37,478 nucleotides of DNA from an uncultured Collinsella sp. (GTDB lineage Bacteria > Actinomycetota > Coriobacteriia > Coriobacteriales > Coriobacteriaceae), in assembly GCA_900541185.1 (NCBI GenBank), contig UQIQ01000016.1, positions 1 through 37,478 of the forward strand. The letters are read 5' to 3'. Made by a program: the position numbers and the translations under genes. Numbering within the stretch: position 1 is the stretch's first letter; each line of letters opens with the position of its first letter. Below are positions 30,342 through 37,478 of the stretch, piece by piece. Below the pieces are notes generated by a model. That model was given only the letters and a program-made list of their open reading frames with translations. It was not told the origin of the DNA and did not search any database.

Positions 30342-31523
30342 ATGAAAGAACTCTCCAACCGCACGGCAAGATTTACCGATTCGGTCATCCGCCGCATGAC
30401 ACGCATCTCCAATAAGTACGGCGCTGTCAATCTCTCGCAGGGCTTCCCTGACTTCGATCCCCCGGCGCAGCTACTCGATAGCCTCAGCACCATCGCCGCC
30501 GATCCCAAGCCGCTCTATCACCAGTACTCCATCACCTGGGGCTCCCAGGCCATGCGCGAGGCGCTTGCCGCCAAACAGGAGCACTTTATGGGCATGCCGG
30601 TGAACCCCAACGAGAATATCGTAGTCACCTGCGGCTCCACCGAGGCCATGATGGCCGCCATGATGACGGTCACGAACCCCGGCGATAAGGTCGTCATCTT
30701 CTCGCCGTTCTACGAGAACTACGGCGCCGACACGATCCTTTCGGGTGCCGAGCCCATCTACGTGCCGCTCAACCCGCCCACATTCGACTTTGACCGCGAG
30801 ACACTCGAGGCGGCCTTCCGCGACAACGACCCAAAGGCCATCGTCCTGTGCAACCCTTCCAACCCCTGCGGCAAGGTCTTTACGCGCGAGGAGCTCACCT
30901 TTATCGCCGACCTCTGCAAAAAGTACGACGCCTATTGCATCACCGACGAGGTATACGAGCACATCGTCTACGCACCCCATGAGCACGTCTACATGGCCAC
31001 GCTGCCTGGCATGTTCGAGCGCACCATCAGCTGCAGCTCGCTGTCCAAGACCTACTCCATCACCGGCTGGCGTCTGGGCTACACTATCGCCCCTGCCGAA
31101 ATCACCGAGCGCATCAAAAAGGTCCACGACTTCCTCACCGTGGGCGCCGCCGCTCCCCTGCAGGAAGCCGTCGTCACCGCCCTCAACTTCGACGACAGCT
31201 ATTACGATGAGGTCCTTGACCTCTATGCCGCCAAACGCGACCTGTTCTGCCAGGGACTCGACAGCATCGGTCTTGAGCATAACGTGCCGCAGGGCGCCTA
31301 CTACGTCATGATGGACATCTCTGAGTTTGGCTATGACAGCGACCTCGAATTCTGCGAGGACCTCGCGTCTAAGGTGGGCGTGGGCGCCGTGCCCGGCTCG
31401 AGCTTCTTCCGCGAGCCCGTCAACCACCTGATTCGTTTCCACTTTGCCAAGCGAGACGAGACGCTTAACGCGGCACTGGAGAACCTCAAGTCCCTGCGTG
31501 ATAAAATCAAACCGCGCGGGTAA
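30342..31523 (+). CDS. Class I/II pyridoxal-phosphate aminotransferase
   Basis: The 393-residue enzyme shows the fold-type I pattern: NLSQGFPDFDPP (30-41), YSITWGSQAMREA (62-74), CNPSNPCGKVF (170-180), TDEVYEHIVY (201-210), the PLP Lys K236 in SSLSKTYSITGWRLGY, and HLIRFHFA near the end for the substrate carboxylate. It is closest in feel to kynurenine/methionine aminotransferase-like enzymes (YbdL group), but the true substrate cannot be fixed. AAAGGA precedes the ATG; a terminator follows. Confidence 0.85.
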   Translation: MKELSNRTARFTDSVIRRMTRISNKYGAVNLSQGFPDFDPPAQLLDSLSTIAADPKPLYHQYSITWGSQAMREALAAKQEHFMGMPVNPNENIVVTCGSTEAMMAAMMTVTNPGDKVVIFSPFYENYGADTILSGAEPIYVPLNPPTFDFDRETLEAAFRDNDPKAIVLCNPSNPCGKVFTREELTFIADLCKKYDAYCITDEVYEHIVYAPHEHVYMATLPGMFERTISCSSLSKTYSITGWRLGYTIAPAEITERIKKVHDFLTVGAAAPLQEAVVTALNFDDSYYDEVLDLYAAKRDLFCQGLDSIGLEHNVPQGAYYVMMDISEFGYDSDLEFCEDLASKVGVGAVPGSSFFREPVNHLIRFHFAKRDETLNAALENLKSLRDKIKPRG

Positions 31524-31551
31524 GGACGGCCCGGCAACTAAAGTAACTAAA

Positions 31552-31591
31552 GAAGCCCCGCACCGCCTGCCGCGTTGCGAGGCTTCGTTTT
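31552..31591 (+). terminator. Terminator of the aminotransferase gene
   Basis: GAAGCC pairs with GGCTTC, with inner CGC/GCG pairing and an interrupted stem, followed by GTTTT. It is of moderate quality. Confidence 0.6.
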
Positions 31592-31664
31592 ATGGCGCTT
31601 TCTTAAATGGTTTAGAGCTCTATACTTTAGTCATGGAGCAACTCGTCCCAGTGAGAGGAATATT

Positions 31665-32555
31665 ATGGAAGAGCAGCAACTTATCGGAGCGCTCGAGGCC
31701 GGCGGCACCAAGATGGTCTGCGCCACGGGCTATGCAGACGGCACGGTCCTGGAGCGTGAGCAGATCGTGACCACGACTCCGCAGGAGACCGTCGAGGCCG
31801 TCAACGCATGGTTTGCCGACAAGGGCATCGCCGCGCTGGGCATCGGCGCCTTTGGCCCCACCGCAGTCAACCCTGCCTCGCCCCAATACGGCAAGATCCT
31901 GGAGACGCCCAAAACGGCATGGCGCTACTTTGACCTGCTGGGCACCATCCAAAACGAGCTCAATATTCCCTGCGGCTACGACACCGACGTCAACGTCGCC
32001 TGCCTGGGCGAGGTCACCTTTGGTTGCGCCCAGGGCCTCACCGACGTGGTCTACCTGACCATCGGTACCGGCGTGGGCGCCGGCGTGCTCTCGGGCGGCC
32101 AGCTCGTGCACGGCATGATGCATCCCGAGGCCGGCCACATCCTGGTCACGCGCGACCCGCGCGACACCATTGGCGAGCACAGCGCCTGCCCCTTCCACGA
32201 CAACTGTCTCGAGGGCCTCATCGCCGGCCCCGGCGTTAAAAAGCGCTGGGATGGCAAGAGCGCCGGAGACATGGCCGATGACTCGGAGGCCATGGACCTG
32301 CTCGCCGGCTATCTGGCACAGGCACTCATGACCTACACGCTGTGCTACGCGCCGCAAAAGATCATCATCGGCGGCGGCGTGGCCGACCACACTCCCATCG
32401 TGCCGCTCGCACGCAAAAAGTGCGCCGAGATGCTCAACGGCTATATCGTCACGCCCGAGGTCAACGACATCGATAGCTACATCGTCAACAACAGCCTCGA
32501 GGGCAAGCAGGGCATCATGGGCTGCCTGGCCCTGGGCGCACAGGCGCTTCAGTAG
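31665..32555 (+). CDS. ROK-family fructokinase
   Basis: The 296-residue sugar kinase has the ATP loop EAGGTK (11-16), catalytic Asp106 in YDTDVN, TIGTGVGAG (132-140) and the ROK zinc site: H158 in HPEAGH, then C175, H178 and C181 in CPFHDNC followed by LEGLIAGP. This short ROK form with this zinc loop is the fructokinase/mannokinase type (ScrK, GmuE). It probably phosphorylates fructose. The ATG follows AGAGGAA; a TATACT at 31621-31626 is a likely -10. Confidence 0.88.
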   Translation: MEEQQLIGALEAGGTKMVCATGYADGTVLEREQIVTTTPQETVEAVNAWFADKGIAALGIGAFGPTAVNPASPQYGKILETPKTAWRYFDLLGTIQNELNIPCGYDTDVNVACLGEVTFGCAQGLTDVVYLTIGTGVGAGVLSGGQLVHGMMHPEAGHILVTRDPRDTIGEHSACPFHDNCLEGLIAGPGVKKRWDGKSAGDMADDSEAMDLLAGYLAQALMTYTLCYAPQKIIIGGGVADHTPIVPLARKKCAEMLNGYIVTPEVNDIDSYIVNNSLEGKQGIMGCLALGAQALQ

Positions 32556-32636
32556 CAGACGCACCCACGGGGCGTGGCACGCCCGGCAAATCCGACCTAC
32601 GGAACGACGCCACCACGCCTCATATAAGCCCTCAAA

Positions 32637-32684
32637 TAAAAAAGGCCGCCTAGGACCAAACAATACGTCCTAGGCGGCCTTTTT
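32637..32684. terminator. Bidirectional terminator
   Basis: A perfect 13-bp stem (GGCCGCCTAGGAC / GTCCTAGGCGGCC) with a 10-base loop has an A run on its left and a T run on its right. It serves both the fructokinase gene and the convergent VanZ-like gene. The last codons and stop of the VanZ-like gene lie inside its right arm. Confidence 0.92.
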
Positions 32685-33119
32685 GGCGCACATCAGCGAC
32701 CGTAAGAGATATCGGAGCACAACGCCCGTTGCCGCTCCACAGCAGTCGATCATCACATCGGTGATCATTCCAGCGCGTCCCGGCACAAAGAGCTGAATCG
32801 TCTCGTCGATCGAAGGAATCAGCAGCAGGAACACCGCCGTGGGCAGCAGCACGTCAAAGGTGCGCCGGCCCTCAAAATCAAAGGCGTGCGTTGCCAGGAT
32901 GCCGAGCACCATATACTCGGTAAAATGCGCGCACTTGCGAACAACAAAGTTGGTCACCCATTCATATGGAAGTCCCACGCCGTGCAGGAAACCGCGGATA
33001 GCTTCCATGACCGTTAGACTCAGTGAGCCCGACCCCGAGCCGGGAACCAGCGAATTGCCCCAGATCAAGAGCGCCATCAGGCAGGTCACGACCGCCCATT
33101 TTCGATTGATCTTAACCAT
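32670..33119 (-). CDS. VanZ-like family membrane protein
   Basis: The 149-residue protein has about four membrane segments (WAVVTCLMALLIWGNSLVPG, the CAHFTEYMVLGILA segment, LLPTAVFLLLIPSIDE, and a last helix before LRYLLRSL) and the VanZ hallmarks KCAHFTEY and SIDETIQLFVPGRAGMITDVMID. VanZ proteins are linked to teicoplanin tolerance and to other envelope roles; here there are no van genes, so resistance is not implied. The ATG lies seven bases after the stop of the upstream gene, whose end carries its GGAGG, so the two are coupled. Confidence 0.8.
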   Translation of the reverse strand: MVKINRKWAVVTCLMALLIWGNSLVPGSGSGSLSLTVMEAIRGFLHGVGLPYEWVTNFVVRKCAHFTEYMVLGILATHAFDFEGRRTFDVLLPTAVFLLLIPSIDETIQLFVPGRAGMITDVMIDCCGAATGVVLRYLLRSLMCAKKAA

Positions 33120-33126
33120 GCAGAAG

Positions 33127-34527
33127 TTATGCCTCCGCGCGGAGCGGCGCAAAGCTGGCGGTACCGCCCTCGATAACGCTCAGATAGGCACGGCCCGTAC
33201 GCTTGGCGGTAGAGGACTGCAGGCGCTCGATCTCTTCCTCGAGGATCTGATTGACGCGCTCGTGACGACGATTTTCCATAATGCCGGCAGCAATAGCCTC
33301 GGCTCGCTCGATGCTCTCGCGCGAGATACGGGCAGTATCCTCGGGGAACACAGCACTGTGACGGCCGACATAGGCGGGGACAGCAGGCTGAGGGGCAGCG
33401 ACGGGAGCGGGGGCCGTAACAGGAGCAGGCTCGTCAATCTCATCCAGGATCGCGGTGGCGGCGGCCCACATGTCCTCGTGGCCCGAGTAATCGGCCATGG
33501 GGACATCAACCTCGAGCGAGGCATCTGGAAGGTCGCCGGTGTTGATGCGATCTTGGGCATCAATCGATGCGGTGATGGCTGCAGGCTCATCGAGGTCATC
33601 GAGATCGATGTCCGCGGCACCGGAGATGATAGGCATGCTGGCGAGGTTTGCATTGTACGGCGCAGCCTCAGCCGCCTGCTGCTGGGCAGGAGCGCCCCAC
33701 AACGAGCTTTCGGCGGCACGGCGGGCGGCAACGGCCTCCTCGTCCGCGGCCATGGCTTCATCAACGTACGAATTGTCGGCAGAAGCGTTCGCGTCCGCCG
33801 AGGTAGCGCTGTAGGCGTTATTGGCTGCCGCGTTGGCAACGAGTGCCACGAAAGCCGCCGTGCTGCCCGCAGGGGCGGCCTGGGAGCCCGACACGGCACG
33901 CGCCGCGGCGGCGATGTCGTCGCGATTGAAGGAGCCGGTCTGCCCGCCGTTGGTGAGCTCGTCGATGGCGACTTGATAGACGTCGCGCGAGCGTGCAGGG
34001 TCGCAGCTAACCGGCGAATCGTCGTCGAACATACTGTCGATCATGGACCAAGCCTCGGCCTCGTCCATAGCATCTGCGGCTCGAGCGATGGTAGGGACAC
34101 CATCATCGACATGACGGCGCTGGAACGCACCAGTCAGGCCGGAAAGGAATGCCGAGGTAGACTGCTCCGACTGAGCCTGAGAAGCAGAAGTCGCAGCGTA
34201 AGGAGTCGCATCCTGCTGCTGAGCTGGAATCGAGGCGGTCTTGAACTCGCTTTGATGCTGATTGAGATTGGCGGCACCGCCCATGGCATCGGGCTGGAAC
34301 AGACGCTCTTCACGCTGCGCACGATACTCGGAGATACCCAGCGAGGCGGCATAGATGCCCACGCCCGCCACCGCGCCCACGGCGAAGGGAACCGCACCCG
34401 CCACGACCGTCTCGTTCACCGACGAAAACGGCAGCGTCGCGGCATACATAACCACGGGAGCGGCAAGGCCGATCCCGCACGAAAGTCCGGCAAGGACTGC
34501 TCGTTGTGTTGCATCAGAAGAAGCCAT
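33127..34527 (-). CDS. Unknown Ala-rich protein with two N-terminal membrane helices
   Basis: The 466-residue protein has two hydrophobic segments (about 10-33 and 40-63) followed by a long Ala/Gln/Asp-rich cytoplasmic or extracellular part of low complexity. It ends in a helical segment rich in Arg and Glu (SRESIERAEAIAAGIMENRRHERVNQILEEEIERL, split around 395-440) and a GRAYLSVIEGG tail. No domain is recognised; it looks lineage-specific. It is the first gene of a two-gene unit with the VanZ-like protein, behind a good promoter. GGGGAGAG precedes the ATG. Confidence 0.7.
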   Translation of the reverse strand: MASSDATQRAVLAGLSCGIGLAAPVVMYAATLPFSSVNETVVAGAVPFAVGAVAGVGIYAASLGISEYRAQREERLFQPDAMGGAANLNQHQSEFKTASIPAQQQDATPYAATSASQAQSEQSTSAFLSGLTGAFQRRHVDDGVPTIARAADAMDEAEAWSMIDSMFDDDSPVSCDPARSRDVYQVAIDELTNGGQTGSFNRDDIAAAARAVSGSQAAPAGSTAAFVALVANAAANNAYSATSADANASADNSYVDEAMAADEEAVAARRAAESSLWGAPAQQQAAEAAPYNANLASMPIISGAADIDLDDLDEPAAITASIDAQDRINTGDLPDASLEVDVPMADYSGHEDMWAAATAILDEIDEPAPVTAPAPVAAPQPAVPAYVGRHSAVFPEDTARISRESIERAEAIAAGIMENRRHERVNQILEEEIERLQSSTAKRTGRAYLSVIEGGTASFAPLRAEA

Positions 34528-34663
34528 GAGCTCTCCCCATCTTCCAGCACCAAAATCGCATCATTCAGTTGGCTGCGCGAGAGAAGATGAAGCGGGGCTA
34601 TGCCCCAAAGCAACGGTATATGGTTCGTTTCATCTGCGTTTTCCGTCGCGAAGCTTAAAAGCT

Positions 34664-34692
34664 ATTATGCGAAACCGCCCTGCCGATTGCAA
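34664..34692 (-). promoter_or_regulatory. Promoter of the unknown/VanZ-like unit
   Basis: On the minus strand TTGCAA (34692-34687) and CATAAT (34669-34664) are exactly 17 bases apart. The leader before the ATG would be about 130 bases. The rest of the 313-base gap (34528-34840) holds this leader and the rho terminator and no gene. Confidence 0.6.
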
Positions 34693-34772
34693 GCGACGAT
34701 GTCGGATTGAAACGGGAAACCTGCTGCTCGTCGGTCTTACGGTCAAAAATAAGCGCGGAGCGGCGCTATGGA

Positions 34773-34803
34773 AAAGGGCCGAGGCTCAAAGCCCCGACCC
34801 TTT
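34773..34803 (-). terminator. Terminator of rho
   Basis: On the minus strand AAAGGGTCGGGGCT pairs with AGCCTCGGCCCTTT (two mismatches) around a 3-base loop, followed by a short T run (TTTCC context). It lies 38 bases after the rho stop. Confidence 0.75.
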
Positions 34804-34840
34804 ATCGCATTGATAACTATCGCTGCGCGTGGATGACAAC

Positions 34841-37378
34841 CTAGAACGTCTGCTCGTAGTCGCTGTGTTTTTTGGCCGAACGCACCAGGAACTCCTGGTT
34901 GGTGTTGGTGCCCTTAAGACCCTTGATAAACGATGCGGCTGCGCGCTCGGTGTTGTTCATGCCGGCAAGAATGCGACGCAGACCAAAGACAAACGGGCGC
35001 ATCTGCTCGTCGACCAACAGGTCCTCGTTACGTGTACCGGAGGCAACGGGGTCGATAGCCGGGAAGATGCGGCGGTCGGCCAGGTCGCGGTCGAGCTTAA
35101 GCTCCATGTTGCCGGTGCCCTTGAACTCCTCAAAAATGACCTCGTCCATCTTGGAACCGGTATCGATGAGTGCGGAGGCGAGGATGGTGAGCGAGCCACC
35201 GTTCTCGATATTACGGGCTGCGCCCAGGAAGCGCTTGGGCGGATACAGGGCCGCCGAATCGACGCCGCCCGAAAGGATGCGGCCCGAGGCGGGCGCCGCC
35301 AAGTTGTAGGCGCGGGCAAGACGCGTGATGGAGTCGAGCACAACTACAACATCGCCGCCCAGTTCCACGATGCGCTTGGCGCGCTCGATGACGAGCTCGG
35401 CCACGCGAGTGTGGTTGTCCGCGGGCATATCGAAGGTGGAGGCCACGACCTCGCCCTTAATGGAGCGCTGCATGTCGGTGACCTCTTCGGGGCGCTCGTC
35501 GACGAGCAGGCAGATGAGGTGTACCTCGGGATTATTGATCGAGATAGACTGGCAGATCTTCTTGAGGATCGTGGTCTTGCCGGCCTTGGGCGGGGACACG
35601 ATCAGGCCACGCTGACCCTTGCCAATCGGCGACACGATGTCGATGGCGCGACCGGTAATGGAGTCCTTGCCGTGCTCCATGCGCAGCGGCTCGTTGGGAT
35701 AGACTGGGGTGAGGTCGCCGAACTTGGGACGGTTGCGAATCTGCTCGGGGTCCAGACCGTTGACGGTCGTGATTTTGGCGAGGCCGGCGCGCTTGTCGCC
35801 GCCGCGCGAAGGACGCAGCGAGCCCTCGATGACGTCGCCCGTGCGCAGGCGCGCGGAGCGGATGAGGTAGGCGGGCACGAAGGCGTCGTCGTTGGACTTC
35901 ATGTAGCCATGGGCGTGGATGATGCCGGAGCTGTCCGGGCGAATCTGCAGAATGCCCTTGATGTCGCGGAAGCCCTCGGCCTTCGCGGCGGTGACGTAGA
36001 TCTCCTCGACGAGCTCGGCTTTCTTCTTGCCGGTCGTCTCAATCTCGAACTCCTTGGCCTTCTCGCGCAGTTCGGCGACCTTCATGGCCGCAAGTTCCTC
36101 ACGCGAAAGCGTGGGCTCGGTGGGGGCGGCGTTGCGCTCCTTGTTGCGCTGTTTGCGATCGCGCTGGCGGTTGCGACGGTCGTTGTTGCGGTCGTCCTTG
36201 CGCTCGCTGCGCTCGTCGTTGCGCTTGTGCTGGCGACGGTTGGGGCGAGCGCCGTCTTCGGCCTCGGCGGGCGCGGCGCCACCGGTTGCGGCGGCATCGG
36301 CGTTAGCCGCAGTATCATCGCTGGCCTCGGCCTTGGAATCGCCCTGCAGCTCGGCCTCGGCCTGCTGCTCGGACGCCTTGGCCTTAGCGGACTTCTTGCG
36401 ACCGCGCTTGGGCTTCTCGGACGCAGGCTGTTCAACGTCCTGGGGCTCGGCGGCATCAGTCGATGCATCGACGGTCGTCTCGGCGGAATCCTCGGATGCA
36501 CCCTTCTTGGCAGCCTTGGCCTTGGACGTGCGCTTAGCAGCAGTGCGACGGCTGCGACCGGGACGGACGTCGGCGGGCTCGACATCGGCGGGAGCAGCCT
36601 CGGAAGTCGTAGCATCCTGGACGGGCGCGTCGGCGGCGGTTGCAGACTCGGCGGTCGCCGCAGCATCCCGAGCGGCTGCAGCTGCGGCTGCGGCCTTCTC
36701 TGCCTCGACGAAGGCCTTGGGCTTGCGACCGCGACGGTGCGGGCGCAAAGCCGGATCGACAACGGGAACTTCGCTGGCCTCGACAGGCGCAGCGGACTCA
36801 GCAGGCGATGCGCCCTCCCCTGCCGCGGAACGGACCGAAGCCTCGGTGAGCTCAGGGGTTACCTGATCGGCAACCTGCTCGGCCTTAGCAGCCGTGCGTC
36901 GGCGTGTGCGCGGTACCGGCTTCTCGGTCGGCTGGTCGGCGGCAGGCGTCTCAGGCACAGACGGAGCTGCAAGCTCGGTCAGAGCCGCGGCCTCACGCTC
37001 GGCAGCACGACGGCGGGCGCGCACCACCTGAGCCTCGCTAATCTGCGCCAACGCACGTGCCTGCGCGACCTCATCGGAAATCGGCGCCGAGGAGTCAGCT
37101 ACAACGGTGCGCTTGGCGCGTGTCGTGCGCGTAGTACGGCGCTTGGGCTTGGTGACCTCCTCGCCGTCAGCGGCAGGCTTGGCCGCGCGGCGCGTGCGCT
37201 TGGGCTTTGCCGGAACAGCCTCCTCACCAGTTGCAGGAACGGCCTTCTCAGCCGTTGCAGGCGTAGGCGTCTCAGGAGCCGAGGCTTGCGCGGGCGCCGC
37301 GACCTGGTCCGACACAACCGGTGCAGCGGGAGCGGCTTGCGTCGTCGTTATTTCGTTTTCTTGCTGTTGATCAGACAC
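34841..37378 (-). CDS. rho: Transcription termination factor Rho with long N-terminal extension
   Basis: The 845-residue protein ends in a full-length Rho core (residues 424-845, about the size of whole E. coli Rho). It has Rho-N (LSREELAAMKVAELREKAKEF), the RNA-binding cold-shock-like domain (DIKGILQIRPDSSGIIHAHGY), Walker A SPPKAGKTT with K601, the LVDERPEEVTDM Walker-B/catalytic region, and the RLARAYNLAAPASGRILSGG Q-loop. Residues 1-423 are an Ala/Glu/Lys-rich, probably disordered extension with repeated basic blocks, among them AT-hook-like RRGRKPK and KRGRKK and a very basic stretch just before Rho-N. The start is GTG; the binding site is weak. The upstream promoter is cut off by the contig end. 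Confidence 0.95.
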   Translation of the reverse strand: MSDQQQENEITTTQAAPAAPVVSDQVAAPAQASAPETPTPATAEKAVPATGEEAVPAKPKRTRRAAKPAADGEEVTKPKRRTTRTTRAKRTVVADSSAPISDEVAQARALAQISEAQVVRARRRAAEREAAALTELAAPSVPETPAADQPTEKPVPRTRRRTAAKAEQVADQVTPELTEASVRSAAGEGASPAESAAPVEASEVPVVDPALRPHRRGRKPKAFVEAEKAAAAAAAARDAAATAESATAADAPVQDATTSEAAPADVEPADVRPGRSRRTAAKRTSKAKAAKKGASEDSAETTVDASTDAAEPQDVEQPASEKPKRGRKKSAKAKASEQQAEAELQGDSKAEASDDTAANADAAATGGAAPAEAEDGARPNRRQHKRNDERSERKDDRNNDRRNRQRDRKQRNKERNAAPTEPTLSREELAAMKVAELREKAKEFEIETTGKKKAELVEEIYVTAAKAEGFRDIKGILQIRPDSSGIIHAHGYMKSNDDAFVPAYLIRSARLRTGDVIEGSLRPSRGGDKRAGLAKITTVNGLDPEQIRNRPKFGDLTPVYPNEPLRMEHGKDSITGRAIDIVSPIGKGQRGLIVSPPKAGKTTILKKICQSISINNPEVHLICLLVDERPEEVTDMQRSIKGEVVASTFDMPADNHTRVAELVIERAKRIVELGGDVVVVLDSITRLARAYNLAAPASGRILSGGVDSAALYPPKRFLGAARNIENGGSLTILASALIDTGSKMDEVIFEEFKGTGNMELKLDRDLADRRIFPAIDPVASGTRNEDLLVDEQMRPFVFGLRRILAGMNNTERAAASFIKGLKGTNTNQEFLVRSAKKHSDYEQTF

Positions 37379-37428
37379 AGTGTTTGCTCAACTTTCTTTT
37401 CAAGCCCTGTGATCACATGCTCCCTGCA

Positions 37429-37478
37429 CTGTCTCTTATACACATCTCCGAGCCCACGAGACTCGACGTCATCTCGTA
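37429..37478. other. Residual Nextera adapter and index (artefact)
   Basis: Positions 37429-37447 are the Tn5 mosaic end CTGTCTCTTATACACATCT. The next 15 bases (37448-37462) are the read-2 Nextera linker. Then come an 8-base index (TCGACGTC, 37463-37470) and the first eight bases of the P7 flow-cell arm (37471-37478). This is library sequence left on the contig end, not genome. Real sequence ends at 37428. Confidence 0.97.

Overview
The window looks like a piece of a high-GC gut Actinomycetota genome from the class Coriobacteriia, most likely Collinsella or a close relative. The grounds are a complete SUF iron-sulfur operon with its own Rrf2 regulator, an IscU-like/GGGtGRT pair typical of strict anaerobes, a Rho with a very long basic and Ala-rich N-terminus, and a dense cluster of family-2 glycosyltransferases. 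The species is an inference, because there is no rRNA or other decisive marker. The last 50 bases (37429-37478) are Illumina Nextera adapter plus index, so the right end is a read-through artefact.

Positions 1 to about 6.1 kb form an accessory, AT-richer and partly decayed zone. It holds an edge-truncated unknown gene, an IS21 helper (istB) remnant, two decayed copies of the same membrane-protein gene end, an AAA ATPase with helically phased upstream repeats, a decayed copy of a glycosyltransferase 3' end, a candidate structured RNA with its own promoter and terminator (about 4257-4487, minus), and divergent from it a translationally coupled pair: a DUF4869 protein and a compact P-loop protein with a TOPRIM-reminiscent C-terminal half. 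This block is the best candidate for an undescribed system.

From 6.1 to 14.3 kb lies a surface-glycan locus: five minus-strand GT2 genes in tight succession (the last with two GT2 domains) and one divergent GlfT2-like GT2 gene on the plus strand. No polymerase, flippase or sugar-nucleotide gene is present, so this is only part of a locus. An AAA-ATPase-like protein with an eroded nuclease domain (14.3-16.1 kb) and a secreted Ser/Asp-rich surface protein with a lysozyme-like domain and a sorting-like C-terminus (16.3-18.1 kb) follow.

From 18.2 to 27.2 kb is iron-sulfur biology. A divergent Rrf2/IscR-type regulator faces sufC-sufB-sufD-sufS-sufU, whose cistrons are separated by 12 bases or less or overlap. 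A single RAYT-like (Y1) transposase gene on the opposite strand separates it from the IscU-like scaffold and GGGtGRT protein pair, which ends in a strong terminator.

From 27.3 to 37.4 kb come mostly housekeeping genes: a NadB-like flavoprotein, dinD, tRNA-Lys and tRNA-His on the minus strand, a class I aminotransferase, a ROK fructokinase, a VanZ-like protein with an upstream unknown membrane protein, and rho.
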